A DNA stretch of 64,000 nucleotides from Scandinavium manionii (lineage in GTDB: Bacteria > Pseudomonadota > Gammaproteobacteria > Enterobacterales > Enterobacteriaceae): NCBI RefSeq assembly GCF_024764775.1, contig NZ_JALIGC010000040.1, positions 496,001 to 560,000 on the forward strand. Direction: 5' to 3'. A program made the translations under genes and the position numbers. This document shows, piece by piece, positions 1 through 9,366 of the stretch (within the stretch, counting starts at the first letter, position 1; the number at the start of each line of letters is the position of its first letter). Under the pieces are notes generated by a model that saw only the letters and a list, made by a program, of their open reading frames with translations, searched no databases and was not told the DNA's origin.

Positions 1-718
1 CGCGGTGTTAATGCTGGTGTTTAAAGATCCGATCCTCGGATTGGTGGCCGGCATTCAGCTTTCTGCCAACGATATGTTGCGTCTCGGCGACTGGCTGGAG
101 ATGCCGAAATACGGCGCGGACGGCGCGGTGACCGATATTGGCCTGACCACGGTGAAAGTGCAGAACTGGGATAACACCATCACCACGATTCCGACCTGGT
201 CGCTGGTGTCTGATTCGTTTAAAAACTGGAGCGGAATGTCAGCGTCTGGCGGGCGTCGAATTAAGCGCAGCATTAATCTCGACACCACCAGCATTCATTT
301 TCTCGATGAGCAGGAACAGCAGCGCCTGATTCAGGCTAAGCTGCTGAAGCCGTATATGGATAGCCGTCACCAGGAAATTAACCAGTGGAATGAACAGCAA
401 GGCGGCGATGAGTCGATCCTCAATCGACGTAAAATGACTAACGTCGGCACCTTCCGTGTTTACCTGAATGAATATCTGCGTAGTCACCCGAGAATACGTA
501 AAGATATGACACTGATGGTGCGCCAGTTAGCACCGGACGCCAACGGTTTACCGCTGGAAATATATGCGTTCACCAACACGGTAGTATGGGCAGAATATGA
601 AGGGATTCAGGCCGATATATTCGACCATATTTTTGCCGTAGTGGAAGAATTTGGTTTGCGCATTCATCAGGCACCGACCGGAAATGATATTCGCGCATTG
701 TCAGCGGCACGCACCTGA
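1..718 (+). CDS. ybdG: Miniconductance mechanosensitive channel YbdG, C-terminal part (5' truncated by window)
   Basis: This is the C-terminal ~238 residues of a MscS-superfamily inner-membrane channel that gates on membrane tension during osmotic downshock. The visible part begins in the pore-lining helix (VFKDPILGLVAGIQLS), followed by the beta domain (GDWLEMPKYGADG, TTIPTWSLVSDSFKNWS) and the long cytoplasmic C-terminus. It matches my memory of E. coli YbdG (415 aa) almost residue for residue, and the convergent pheP neighbour is the same as in E. coli. The reading frame is open to the window edge, so the GTG/ATG codons at 5-13 are internal and not starts. Family and symbol are confident; the N-terminus is outside the window. 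Confidence 0.95.
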   Translation, partial: AVLMLVFKDPILGLVAGIQLSANDMLRLGDWLEMPKYGADGAVTDIGLTTVKVQNWDNTITTIPTWSLVSDSFKNWSGMSASGGRRIKRSINLDTTSIHFLDEQEQQRLIQAKLLKPYMDSRHQEINQWNEQQGGDESILNRRKMTNVGTFRVYLNEYLRSHPRIRKDMTLMVRQLAPDANGLPLEIYAFTNTVVWAEYEGIQADIFDHIFAVVEEFGLRIHQAPTGNDIRALSAART

Positions 719-728
719 CAATAAAACA

Positions 729-751
729 CCCGGCGGCGCTGCGCCGCCGGG
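729..751. terminator. REP-like perfect palindrome between convergent ybdG and pheP
   Basis: Two 11-base GC-only arms flank a single base between the convergent stops of ybdG and pheP. It can act as a bidirectional transcription stop or mRNA stabiliser. The right arm plus the next two bases (GCGCCGCCGGGCA, 741-753) recurs at 5740-5752 and 41186-41198, which makes it a dispersed REP-type element and not a private terminator. There is no strong U-run. Confidence 0.65.
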
Positions 752-758
752 CAATCTA

Positions 759-2150
759 TCAGGCACGTTTTCTCAGCGTTTTAAACGCGATAAACAGGAA
801 CACCACCCACACCGGCAACAAAATGGCCGACAGTCGCATACTTTCCATCGTCAGCATCAGGCCGAGGATCATCAGCAAAAACGCGATGCAGATGTAGTTG
901 CTGGCCGGAGCCCACAGTGCGCGGAATTTTGGCTCGCGCCCAATTCGACGCTGGGCGGCACGGAATTTCAGGTGCGCCAGGCAAATCATCACCCAGTTCA
1001 GCAGCAACGTCGCCACCACCAGCGCCATCAGCAGGCCGAACGCTTTATGCGGCAGGACGTAGTTCACCAGCACTACCAGCGAGGTTATCGCCCCGGAAAG
1101 CAGCAGCGAATTAACCGGCACGCCGCGACGATTCACCCGGGTGAGAAACTTCGGCGCGTTGCCCTGCACCGACAGGCCAAACAGCATTCGGCTATTAGAA
1201 TAAACGCCGCTGTTATAGACCGATAACGACGCCACCAGAATGACGAAATTCAGCGCCGAGGCCACGATAGTGCTGTCGAGATTATGGAAAATCATCACGA
1301 ACGGGCTGCTGTCGGAGGTGACATTCACCCAGGGATACAGCGCCAGAAGCACCACCAGCGAACCGATATAGAACAGCAGAATGCGATACACCACCTGGTT
1401 CACCGCCTTCGGAATGGTGGTTTCCGGATCGCGCGCTTCGGCGGCGGTTATGCCAATCAGTTCAAGTCCGCCAAAGGAGAACATAATCACCGCCAGCGAC
1501 ATCACCAGGCCATGCCAGCCGGTGGCAAAGAAACCGCCATGTTGCCACAGATTGTCGAAGCTCGCGTGTTCGCCGCCGTGGCCGGTAAACAGCATCCACA
1601 GCCCGAAACCAATCATGCCGAGAATGGCGAGCACTTTAATCAGCGCGAACCAGAACTCCGTTTCGCCATACAGGCGCACGTTCACCATGTTTACGGCGTT
1701 GATAATAATGAAGAACGCAGCGGCCCAGATCCACGTAGGCACTTCGGGTAGCCAGTACTGCATGTAAATTCCGGCGGCGGTCAGTTCTGCCATGCCAACC
1801 AGCACGAACATCACCCAGTAATTCCAGCCGGAGAGGAAGCCGGCGAAGGGTCCCCAGTATTTATACGCGAAGTGGGCAAAGGAGCCTGAAACCGGTTCTT
1901 CGACGACCATTTCGCCGAGCTGGCGCATGATCAGAAAAGCGATGATCCCGGCGATAGCGTAGCCGAGGATGACGGCGGGGCCAGCCATTTGAATGGCGGG
2001 GCCGATGCCGAGAAACAGACCGGTGCCGATAGCACCGCCGAGGGCGATTAACTGGATATGGCGGTTTTGCAGGCCGCGGTGAAGCGTCGGTTGAGTTTCC
2101 GAAGCAGCATCCGTTGGCAATTGGTCGGATGCCGATGACGCGTTTTTCAC
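759..2150 (-). CDS. pheP: Phenylalanine:H+ symporter PheP
   Basis: Inner-membrane permease of the amino acid transporter (AAT) branch of the APC family; imports L-phenylalanine with protons. The 463 residues match remembered E. coli PheP along their whole length, with the signature stretch GGAIGTGLFLGIGPAIQMAG in TM1, FSFGGLELIGITAAEARDPE in the centre and about 12 hydrophobic segments. Translation appears to start at GTG (2148-2150) preceded by GGGGAAAG, where E. coli uses ATG. It is convergent with ybdG, as in E. coli, so this corner keeps ancestral synteny. Confidence 0.97.
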   Translation of the reverse strand: MKNASSASDQLPTDAASETQPTLHRGLQNRHIQLIALGGAIGTGLFLGIGPAIQMAGPAVILGYAIAGIIAFLIMRQLGEMVVEEPVSGSFAHFAYKYWGPFAGFLSGWNYWVMFVLVGMAELTAAGIYMQYWLPEVPTWIWAAAFFIIINAVNMVNVRLYGETEFWFALIKVLAILGMIGFGLWMLFTGHGGEHASFDNLWQHGGFFATGWHGLVMSLAVIMFSFGGLELIGITAAEARDPETTIPKAVNQVVYRILLFYIGSLVVLLALYPWVNVTSDSSPFVMIFHNLDSTIVASALNFVILVASLSVYNSGVYSNSRMLFGLSVQGNAPKFLTRVNRRGVPVNSLLLSGAITSLVVLVNYVLPHKAFGLLMALVVATLLLNWVMICLAHLKFRAAQRRIGREPKFRALWAPASNYICIAFLLMILGLMLTMESMRLSAILLPVWVVFLFIAFKTLRKRA

Positions 2151-2255
2151 GTCTTTCCCCTGTAGCGTTTTTTAGAAGGGGCACCTTTTAACACTTCGAC
2201 AGACGTGTCGCAAGTTTCGTCCCGGCGAGTAGCCCTGCCGGAACGAGGGTCACAC

Positions 2256-4451
2256 TTAGAAATCGTAGCTCATAGAGACCTTCACGGTGCGCGGTTCGCC
2301 CTGGAAAACGTACGTGCCGTAGCTCTCCACACCGGACCAGTATTTCTCGTTGGTAACGTTATCTACGCCGACGCGCCAGACCATGTCGTTCTGGTCTGCA
2401 TTGACGCGCATACGATAGCGCACGCCGAGATCAAGCGTGGTGTAGCTGTCGAGTTTCTTGGTGTTGGCCGCATCCGCGTACTGCGAACCGGTGTGGTTCA
2501 CTTTCGCCGTCGCGGTCAGGCCATCAACCGGTTTGATGTCATATTCGGCGCCAACCACCGCGTAGAAGCGCGATACGCCAATCGCATCATGGCCGTCGTT
2601 GGTGCCGCCTGCGGTTTTGGTCATCTCCGGATCAAGCCAGGTGGTGCTGGCGTTCAGGCGCAGGCCGAGAACCGGCTCGCCAAAGACATTCAGCTCCAGG
2701 CCACGGTTACGCTGCTCGCCGTCGAGCACGTATTTGTTATCGCTATTAAGCAATGCCGATGGCTTTTTAATTTCGAACAGCGCCAGTGAACCGCCCACAC
2801 GCGCGTAATCGATTTTCACGCCGACTTCGTTCTGCTTCGAATGCAGAATGCCCATGCTTTGACCGTAGTTCGACGCGCCTTTCGGGGCGTTGTCGCCCGG
2901 CTGCAACGCTTCGGTGTGGTTGGCGTACAGCGAGACCTCTTTCCACGGTTTGTAGACGATGCCGTACGTCGGCGTCCAGCGGCTTTCGGTGTAGCGCGAC
3001 GTCGGGTCTTCATGGCCGGTAGCGTTACTGTAGTTGCGTACCACCACTTTCTGGTGCCGCGCAGCGGCGGTGAACAGCACCTGGTCGTCGAAGAAGCCGA
3101 GAGTGTCACTCAGCAGCCAGCCCTGCGTACGGCTGCGCGAGGTGGTCAGTGGGTCATAATAGTTGCCGCCGAAATACGCATTGTCCGGCTTCGCCACGTC
3201 GTGATTGTCATAGATGTTGGTGGTCGGATTGTTGGCCGACATGCGCCAGGCGGTGGCGTCAGAGCGAATCTGCGCCGAGTAGCCGACGTTGACTTTGTGA
3301 GAGATTGGACCGGTATCGAAATTACCACGCAGGCCGCCCATGCCGCTCCAGGCGTCGATGATGCGGTTGGTATCGAGACGACCGACGCTGGCCTCGCCGC
3401 TTTCGTCAATCAGATTCGGCGCAGAATAGGTGCCGATTTCATGAGAGTGCTGGCCGCCGAATGCGGCGTAGGTCGTCCAGTTACTGGTCAGGTCGTATTC
3501 GGCTTTCGCCATACCGAATTCGCTTTCGATATTGCTGTAGCCCCATTTCTGGCTGTAGTTATCGCCGTTGTCCGGTACATCAGGAATGAAATCCACGCCG
3601 CTGATGTTGACGCCCATCTCACCACCATGGAAGGTTTTCTTCTGGTAGCCAAGGTCGAGTGAGGTACGCAGACGCTCGCCGCGATAGTCGAGTCCGACGG
3701 ACGCCAGGGTGGTGCGGCGTTTATCCGCATCGATGGCGGTTTCCCCTTCCCTGTCGACGAGGTTCACGCGCACGCCGAACTGGTTGTCATCGCCAAAGCG
3801 ACGGCCCAGATCCAGCGTACCGCCGACCTGAGAATCCGAGGTGTAATCCACGCCCACGCTGGCGGTCGGGGTATCTTCCGCACGTTTCGGTTCGAGGTTG
3901 ATCATCCCGCCGACGCCGGTGCTCGACGCGCCGTTCAGCAGGCCGTTTGCCCCTTTGAAGATTTCTACGCGCTCAAGCATCTGGGTGTCCATCACCTGAC
4001 GCGGTACCACGCCCGATAAACCGCCCATGGTCATATCGTCGCCGTCCAGCTCAAAGCCGCGGATTTTGTAGGTTTCGGCAAAGTTACCGTAGCCCTGCAC
4101 CGGCTGCACGCTGGCGTCGTTGCTGACCACATCGGCGATGGTTTTGGCCTGCTGGTCTTTTACCAGTTTTGAGGTGTAGCCGATGACGTTGAACGGTACG
4201 TCCATGGCGTTCTGTTCGCCGAGCATCCCCATGCGCCCGCCGTGGGCGATTTGCCCGTCGAGGAACGCCGGAACCAGATCGTCACCCCCGGATTTAAAAT
4301 CGCTCCCTTCGATGGCCTGCACCACCATAGTTTCTTCTGTTTTTTTGCTGGTGTTGCCTGAAGCGTCCGCCGCAAAGGCGGAGTGTGAAACCGCGCTGAT
4401 GGCGATAGCCAGCAGCGTTTTACGAAACGCAGTTGTGTTGGTGTTTTGCAT
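2256..4451 (-). CDS. TonB-dependent siderophore receptor
   Basis: Outer-membrane gated beta-barrel of 731 residues, predicted to import a ferric siderophore using TonB-ExbBD energy. A Sec signal peptide ends near residue 27 (SAFA|AD). A TonB-box-like stretch (EETMVVQA) precedes the plug domain, which has conserved plug motifs (YKIRGFELDGDD, ERVEIFKGANGLLNG), then a 22-strand-type barrel ending in the aromatic SYDF. It resembles FhuE/FpvA/FoxA-type receptors for hydroxamate or mixed siderophores more than catecholate receptors such as FepA; the ligand cannot be read from sequence. It lies 58 bases downstream of the YncE-like lipoprotein gene, which carries the likely Fur site, so the two probably form one iron-repressed unit. 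Confidence 0.9.
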   Translation of the reverse strand: MQNTNTTAFRKTLLAIAISAVSHSAFAADASGNTSKKTEETMVVQAIEGSDFKSGGDDLVPAFLDGQIAHGGRMGMLGEQNAMDVPFNVIGYTSKLVKDQQAKTIADVVSNDASVQPVQGYGNFAETYKIRGFELDGDDMTMGGLSGVVPRQVMDTQMLERVEIFKGANGLLNGASSTGVGGMINLEPKRAEDTPTASVGVDYTSDSQVGGTLDLGRRFGDDNQFGVRVNLVDREGETAIDADKRRTTLASVGLDYRGERLRTSLDLGYQKKTFHGGEMGVNISGVDFIPDVPDNGDNYSQKWGYSNIESEFGMAKAEYDLTSNWTTYAAFGGQHSHEIGTYSAPNLIDESGEASVGRLDTNRIIDAWSGMGGLRGNFDTGPISHKVNVGYSAQIRSDATAWRMSANNPTTNIYDNHDVAKPDNAYFGGNYYDPLTTSRSRTQGWLLSDTLGFFDDQVLFTAAARHQKVVVRNYSNATGHEDPTSRYTESRWTPTYGIVYKPWKEVSLYANHTEALQPGDNAPKGASNYGQSMGILHSKQNEVGVKIDYARVGGSLALFEIKKPSALLNSDNKYVLDGEQRNRGLELNVFGEPVLGLRLNASTTWLDPEMTKTAGGTNDGHDAIGVSRFYAVVGAEYDIKPVDGLTATAKVNHTGSQYADAANTKKLDSYTTLDLGVRYRMRVNADQNDMVWRVGVDNVTNEKYWSGVESYGTYVFQGEPRTVKVSMSYDF

Positions 4452-4509
4452 AGTTTTTATTAACGAGGCTTAAGTGAAACAAAATGACCCGTTACCGGGC
4501 CGGTCTTTT

Positions 4510-5583
4510 TTATTTGTTCAAAGCAATGCGTACGACGCTGTCGGGTCCAGTGGTTGAATGATCTTTATTGAAGGCTTGCTTGACGGTGACGTACAGCGTC
4601 TGACCATCGGCGGAGAGCAGCAGGCTGTTCGGGTTCGGCTTCAAATCCCAGCGTTTTTTCACCGCGTAGGTGGTGGCATCGAGGCTCAGCACTTTGCCGG
4701 ATTCACGCTGCGAGACATAGATTTCATGGCGTTTCGGGTTGAACACCACGCCGAGTGAATCGCCGATTTCCAGCGTCTTAATCACTTTTCCGCTGTGAAT
4801 ATCCAGCACCAGAGTGGTTTTGGCTTCGGAATTGTCGGTGACAAACAGACGGCCGATGGCGTTATCTTCAGCGATATTCAGCAGCAGCGCCGGTTTGTCT
4901 CCCAGAGGCTTCCAGCGCTGTTCGATGCGATTGTTGCGTGGATTGATCACCAGAATTTCACCGCCGCCGTTGGCTGCATAAATGCGCCCGGTATTCGTGG
5001 AATAGTGCAGGCCGGTCATCCATTTTCCGGTGTTTTTGATGCGGGTTTTCAGCTTCAGCGTTTTTGCATCAACCACCCAAATCACCGCCGGGTCCGCCAC
5101 CGCCCCGATGTACAGCGTGTCGTTGTGCAACAGAATCTGGCGCGCGCCGTACGGCAGGCCTTTTTCGTTACGCTCCGGGAACAGCAGACGGGCTTTCACC
5201 TTGCCGTCGGCGGTGTTCAGGGCGCTGATACCGCCATCAAGGGAGTTGGTGACGTAGACGGTTTGACCATCGTCAGAAATGGCCATGCCAAAGTTTTTCA
5301 AATCGGTGTGGCTGGCGCCAACGGTTTGCAGCGTTTGTGAGTCGAGTTTGTATACCACCCCGCCCTGCACGTCTTTAAACCCTTCCGCACTGGCAACATA
5401 CAGCGCATCCCCTTTCGGGTTCAGAGCCATTTCATACAGGCCGTCGGCCAGTTCACGTTGAGTCAGATTTTCAGCCGCCTCAGATGCGGTCACTTTTGGG
5501 GGGATTGGGGCTACGGGAGCGCTCTGCGAAGCACATCCCGCCAGCGAGAAAGCCAGCGCCATTGCGGTGAGTTGACGTTTCAT
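4510..5583 (-). CDS. YncE-like beta-propeller lipoprotein
   Basis: A 357-residue lipoprotein: the signal peptide ends in a good lipobox (SLAGC, Cys17), then a short Pro-rich linker and a seven-bladed YVTN/YncE-type propeller with repeated strands (GDALYVASAEG, GQTVYVTNSLDGG, GRIYAANGGGEILVI, GQTLYVTVKQ). E. coli YncE is a soluble, iron-repressed periplasmic relative coded beside a TonB receptor gene (yncD). Here the propeller gene heads the unit and is lipid-anchored, and the receptor that follows is not YncD-like. A role as a periplasmic partner of the receptor is inferred. A Fur-box candidate lies 37-55 bases upstream. Confidence 0.85.
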   Translation of the reverse strand: MKRQLTAMALAFSLAGCASQSAPVAPIPPKVTASEAAENLTQRELADGLYEMALNPKGDALYVASAEGFKDVQGGVVYKLDSQTLQTVGASHTDLKNFGMAISDDGQTVYVTNSLDGGISALNTADGKVKARLLFPERNEKGLPYGARQILLHNDTLYIGAVADPAVIWVVDAKTLKLKTRIKNTGKWMTGLHYSTNTGRIYAANGGGEILVINPRNNRIEQRWKPLGDKPALLLNIAEDNAIGRLFVTDNSEAKTTLVLDIHSGKVIKTLEIGDSLGVVFNPKRHEIYVSQRESGKVLSLDATTYAVKKRWDLKPNPNSLLLSADGQTLYVTVKQAFNKDHSTTGPDSVVRIALNK

Positions 5584-5619
5584 GAAAAGTTCCCTGCAAA
5601 ATTAAATAAAAACGAAAAT

Positions 5620-5638
5620 GAGAACTATACGCATTATC
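5620..5638 (-). promoter_or_regulatory. Candidate Fur box upstream of the YncE-like/TonB-receptor unit
   Basis: On the minus strand the 19-mer reads GATAATGCGTATAGTTCTC, matching 13 of 19 positions of the Fur consensus GATAATGATAATCATTATC, including an intact left half. It sits immediately upstream of the lipoprotein start at 5583, in an AT-rich promoter-like stretch, and the downstream genes are of the iron-uptake type. The right half is degenerate, so this is a prediction. Confidence 0.5.
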
Positions 5639-5678
5639 TTCATTGTTTCAAGCATAAACATGCAGGGTTTTTGAAGGC

Positions 5679-5706
5679 AAAAGAAAAGGCCCCAGAAAGG
5701 GGCCTT
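5679..5706 (-). terminator. Rho-independent terminator of the FadL-like gene
   Basis: Arms AAGGCCCC and GGGGCCTT (5686-5706) enclose a 5-base loop and are followed on the minus strand by TTTTCTTTT. It lies 54 bases beyond the FadL-like stop codon and upstream of the iron-uptake promoter, separating the two units. Confidence 0.8.
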
Positions 5707-5759
5707 GAGGTAATTCAAGCCATTTCGCCCGACATGCAAGCGCCGCCGGGCAACGTTCA

Positions 5760-6932
5760 TCAGAACTGATAGCTGTAGTTGACGCTCGCAAACCAGAAAT
5801 ACGGATTGTCGATATGGCCAGAGAAGACCTCCGGCGAAGAGACTTTGCCCGACTGCATATGCAGATATTCCACCGCGAGGCCAATATTGCTCGCCGGGGT
5901 AATTTGATACTGCGCCCCGCTGGCAAAACGCCATTCGTCGCCGGTTGGCATACTGAGGGACATATTGCCCTGGTCGTGATATGGCGTGCTGTCAAAGGCG
6001 ACACCACCATTCAGACGCCATTGCTCCGTTGGACGATACTGCACACCAAGCGCGGTATGCCAGGTGTCTTTCAGGCGGCTGTTGTTGTTGACTGTCTGTC
6101 CTTCAACGGTGATTTGCGGCGCACCGAACTCACTCCAGTCCTGCCACCCCAAATCGCCCATCACAGACCACTGCTTATTAATATCATGCACCAGGCTCAG
6201 CATGATTTGCTGCGGCGCGCGAACCTGCGCGGTCAACGGCAGTTCAAAGTTACCCTGCGGCAGACGCACCTTGCCATCGATATCAAAATCGTAATCCGTT
6301 TTGCTGTTCCAGGTAATACCGGCGCGGGTCTGGTCGGTCAACTGCATTAACAGACCGAGACGGTAGCTGGCGGCCCAGTCGTGATCTTTCTGCGTTTTAT
6401 CATCGCCGTCTACGTTACGCGTCAGGCTGAAAAAACCGTAGTTCGCATTCACCGACGCGCCGACGGAAACACGATCGCTGAGCTTATACGCCAGTGACGG
6501 GCTGATGGTCAGCGCCATCATGGTACTCTTTTTGACCAGGCCATCTCCCGCCCAGTCACCGTAATCAATGCCGAGACCAAAGTTGCCATACATGCCTATC
6601 CCGGCGTACAGGTTATCGGTCACCTTTTGGCTATAGAATGCGTTGCCGTTAGGCATCACATCCAGCACGTTGCCAGGGCTTTGTCTGTCGTTATCAAGCT
6701 GATAATCGATATTCCCGCCCAGCGCCTGTAAACCACCGGTAAACATATGGTCTGGCAAGCGGGTCATCCCCGCCGGGTTGCTGGCGATTGTCGACGCGTC
6801 CTGCGCACGCGCGGCCTGCCCGGCACCAGCCAGAGCAGTATCTTCAGTCCCGATTTCATAGAAATAGAGAGCACTAGCATGTGCAAGAGATGTGCAAAGC
6901 AATCCAGAGCACACGAGGGCGAGTTTTTTCAT
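5760..6932 (-). CDS. FadL/TodX-family outer-membrane hydrophobic-compound channel
   Basis: A 390-residue protein with a Sec signal (cleavage near SLAHA|SA) and the FadL-family N-terminal hatch signature (GTEDTALAGAGQAARAQDAS, SNPAGMTRLP), then a 14-strand-type barrel ending in NYSYQF. Family members admit long-chain fatty acids, aromatics or other hydrophobic molecules by lateral diffusion. It is shorter than E. coli FadL (~446 aa) and lacks obvious similarity to it outside the hatch motifs, so the substrate is unknown. It has its own terminator downstream and a 197-base upstream gap. The gap carries a small inverted repeat (CCCCTTC/GAAGGGG near 7046-7064), which may close the DUF4056 operon. 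Confidence 0.85.
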   Translation of the reverse strand: MKKLALVCSGLLCTSLAHASALYFYEIGTEDTALAGAGQAARAQDASTIASNPAGMTRLPDHMFTGGLQALGGNIDYQLDNDRQSPGNVLDVMPNGNAFYSQKVTDNLYAGIGMYGNFGLGIDYGDWAGDGLVKKSTMMALTISPSLAYKLSDRVSVGASVNANYGFFSLTRNVDGDDKTQKDHDWAASYRLGLLMQLTDQTRAGITWNSKTDYDFDIDGKVRLPQGNFELPLTAQVRAPQQIMLSLVHDINKQWSVMGDLGWQDWSEFGAPQITVEGQTVNNNSRLKDTWHTALGVQYRPTEQWRLNGGVAFDSTPYHDQGNMSLSMPTGDEWRFASGAQYQITPASNIGLAVEYLHMQSGKVSSPEVFSGHIDNPYFWFASVNYSYQF

Positions 6933-7129
6933 TTGCTACCTGCCAAAAAATAAACGTTCTATACCCAGAGGAGGGTATGCATTGTTATTGGTAAAAAAAG
7001 CATAGTTACCCACCACGAATTTGCCAGTAACAAACCGACGGTTAACCCCTTCATTTAGAAGGGGCAAAAGAATAGCAAAGGGGGACTTGCTTCTTCAGTA
7101 AAAGAACTATTTATAATTAAACGCCGTGA

Positions 7130-8239
7130 CTATTTCAGCATACGATCAAGCTGAGTTTTATCGGCGGCCTGCGCTTTTTCAGCCAGCGGCGGGAACTGAG
7201 CCGGCGTGTAGTAGTCGGCCGGCGATGGCAGACGTTCCATACCACGCCCTTTATAGATTTGCAGCTCGCCTAGCGTGGAGAGCTTAATACCGTCAATCAC
7301 TGCGGGCATGTGCAGCTGATACGGATCTGCATTTTCAAATGGCACCGGGGTCGGGAAGCGATTTTCACTGAGTGAATAATTGCGCTTGAGCACCAGGAAT
7401 TTGTCCGGCACCCGGCGCTTGCTGTTCCACCAGTCGCCGTCCACTTCCCGGAACATTCTTTCGGTTTGCTCGCGCGTCACCACACCAAGCCCAACCAACG
7501 CCTGATGGATTTGCTTGTCCATCGCCTTGTTATAGGCATCAATTGAACCGGCGTTGCCTTGCAGAATCACGTTAATGGCAAGCCGTGCGCCGAGCAGATT
7601 GGAGTAGAGGTCTTCCGGCGAAAACGCAGAAATTTCCTCAGAGAAACCGGGCACCGACTGGAAGCCGTACCATTGGGCAATCTCATGCCATTGCGCCAGT
7701 TCAAAGGCTATTTTCCCCGCCAGCCACGCCGCCAGGGTGTAGCGCTGCGGCATCGATGCCGGAGGTGTAAAGGCGTTGAGCTGAACACGACGCAGGCCGA
7801 GTTCTTCGCTGTAGAAGAATCGCCACTGGCTACCCAGCTTCGGGTAAATCCGCGAGAAAATATAGAAGGTGTTATCGGCGGTATCACGCACGTGGGCGAT
7901 GTCGATAAACCCGCCGCGATGGGTATATATCAGCCCGCTTTTTTCATCGTTCAGGCCGATCAAATCTTTTACCGCCGCTAGCGCGCTGTCGTTGTAATGA
8001 TGATGCCCGAGCGTGTCGATGGTCAGCACGTTACCAATCTGATACACCGGGATAGGTACGCCAATTGCGCGCACATTAAGGTCATAGCCAAACGCACAGC
8101 ACGGGCGCAGCGACTCCGGCGCGACCAGATGGCCGACGACCGGCGATACGCGCCGGGCCTGTTCTACCGGCAGCAGCGTGTCGCTTGCCATCACCGTGCT
8201 CGTTACCAACAGAAAACTCAACAACCAGCCCCGCATCAA
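7130..8239 (-). CDS. DUF4056-family periplasmic protein, possible metal-dependent enzyme
   Basis: A 369-residue protein with a Sec signal peptide (cleavage near VMA|SD, residue 19) and no other membrane segment. I recognise it as DUF4056; no function is known to me. Visible conserved-looking groups are a vicinal Cys pair (RPCCAFG, 47-48), HHHYND (79-84), THRGGFIDIAHVRDT with His107 and His116, and QWHEIAQWYG with His185-Glu186. The His/Asp/Glu clustering suggests a metal site, which is inference. It is the last gene of a five-gene operon and its ATG overlaps the preceding stop by four bases, so it is probably translated with the upstream barrel. Confidence 0.75.
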   Translation of the reverse strand: MMRGWLLSFLLVTSTVMASDTLLPVEQARRVSPVVGHLVAPESLRPCCAFGYDLNVRAIGVPIPVYQIGNVLTIDTLGHHHYNDSALAAVKDLIGLNDEKSGLIYTHRGGFIDIAHVRDTADNTFYIFSRIYPKLGSQWRFFYSEELGLRRVQLNAFTPPASMPQRYTLAAWLAGKIAFELAQWHEIAQWYGFQSVPGFSEEISAFSPEDLYSNLLGARLAINVILQGNAGSIDAYNKAMDKQIHQALVGLGVVTREQTERMFREVDGDWWNSKRRVPDKFLVLKRNYSLSENRFPTPVPFENADPYQLHMPAVIDGIKLSTLGELQIYKGRGMERLPSPADYYTPAQFPPLAEKAQAADKTQLDRMLK

Positions 8240-9366
8240 AACGCCTCCGCAACCTGGAAATAGAAACCGGCACTTTCCCGGCCAAAACCTAAATCAAGCC
8301 GGATATTCATCGCAGGCTTCACTTCAAAACGGTACCCCACGCCAACCGATGGCAGCAGCGGGTTATCACCTAAATCTGACGGCGAACTGCCCAGCGCGCC
8401 GACACCGGCCCACAGCACATAGCCGTGACGCCAGTTGAGTTTTTGCCGGTACTCGACCTGGCCGCTGACCACGTCGTTATCGCGGTAGCGTCCCTGATAG
8501 TAGCCGCGCAGACGGTTATCGTCACCCGCTTCTGACAGCCGGTCCCAGGGCACATCGCCGTGGGTGAAACGTCCCCACAGGTCAAACGCCAGCACGCGTT
8601 TATCATCGATCGGATGATAGTAATTGTATTGCAGCTTAGTGGCGGTGAAGTGCGTGTCAGACCCTAAAGACGGGTCGAAATAGCTGTACTCCACGCTGAT
8701 GTACTGCCCGTGATGCGGCTGGGTGATGGCATCGCGCGAATCGTAGTTCACGCTGACGGTCGCGCCAGAGCTAAGCGGATTGGTCGAGTCGGTGTACTGC
8801 GAGAATTTATCGCCTGGCTTGCGATCATCGACGTTGGCGTTCATCGACGAGAAGTCCCAGCCGACGCCGAGATAGAGATTATCCACAATTTGGCGCATCA
8901 GCTGTGGATGCACCTGGATTGAGTTATCGTCATATTTCTGCGAACTGCCCTGCGCCGCATCGTAGCCTACGCCCCAGAATTTAGTCGGCACTTTGGCGAT
9001 ACCGCCGTCAACAAACAGACGCCAGCGGTCATCGGTAAAGAAAGTGTAGTTATGCAGCCCAAGGCCCAGCGCACCGCTGGTACTGACGAACCCGGTGAAG
9101 GAAATGGATGAGTTTTGAGTCTTTTTGTCGTTGGGATCCATACGATAAATCCCCGCCACTGCCGTGCCGAGTCCGAGCTTCAGTTCCGGGGTATAAAACG
9201 GCCCCGGCAGCACGCTCCAGTCGATGCCTTTGCTGGGATCATACTGGTTATCGGCCCCGAGCTTTCCCAGAAAATCATCAATCGACTGCTGACTGATTTC
9301 GGCCATGGCCGGTGTCGCCATTCCTGCGCTCACCAGCCCTGCCAGCACTGCTAACCATTTGTTCAT
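8236..9366 (-). CDS. POTRA-less Omp85/D15-type outer-membrane barrel protein (second copy)
   Basis: A 376-residue protein with signal peptide (ATPAMA|EIS) and a surface-antigen (D15/BamA-TamA superfamily) 16-strand-type barrel. Visible barrel-family features are alternating strands with YDSRDAITQPHHGQYISVEY, the loop-6-like RLRGYYQGRYRDND (the VRGY/F-type motif of Omp85 proteins is RGYY here), GVGYRFEV and a C-terminal AF. No POTRA domain precedes the barrel, as in patatin-linked and other stand-alone Omp85 barrels. Its start overlaps the preceding stop by one base (TGATG) and its stop overlaps DUF4056. Whether it inserts proteins, moves lipids or is a plain channel is unknown. Confidence 0.8.
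   Translation of the reverse strand: MNKWLAVLAGLVSAGMATPAMAEISQQSIDDFLGKLGADNQYDPSKGIDWSVLPGPFYTPELKLGLGTAVAGIYRMDPNDKKTQNSSISFTGFVSTSGALGLGLHNYTFFTDDRWRLFVDGGIAKVPTKFWGVGYDAAQGSSQKYDDNSIQVHPQLMRQIVDNLYLGVGWDFSSMNANVDDRKPGDKFSQYTDSTNPLSSGATVSVNYDSRDAITQPHHGQYISVEYSYFDPSLGSDTHFTATKLQYNYYHPIDDKRVLAFDLWGRFTHGDVPWDRLSEAGDDNRLRGYYQGRYRDNDVVSGQVEYRQKLNWRHGYVLWAGVGALGSSPSDLGDNPLLPSVGVGYRFEVKPAMNIRLDLGFGRESAGFYFQVAEAF

Noticed and set aside
1..13. GTG/ATG codons at the window start as the beginning of a short MscS protein
   Set aside because: The frame is open to the edge and the first residues fall in the pore helix of YbdG, so this is a truncation by the window and not a short gene.
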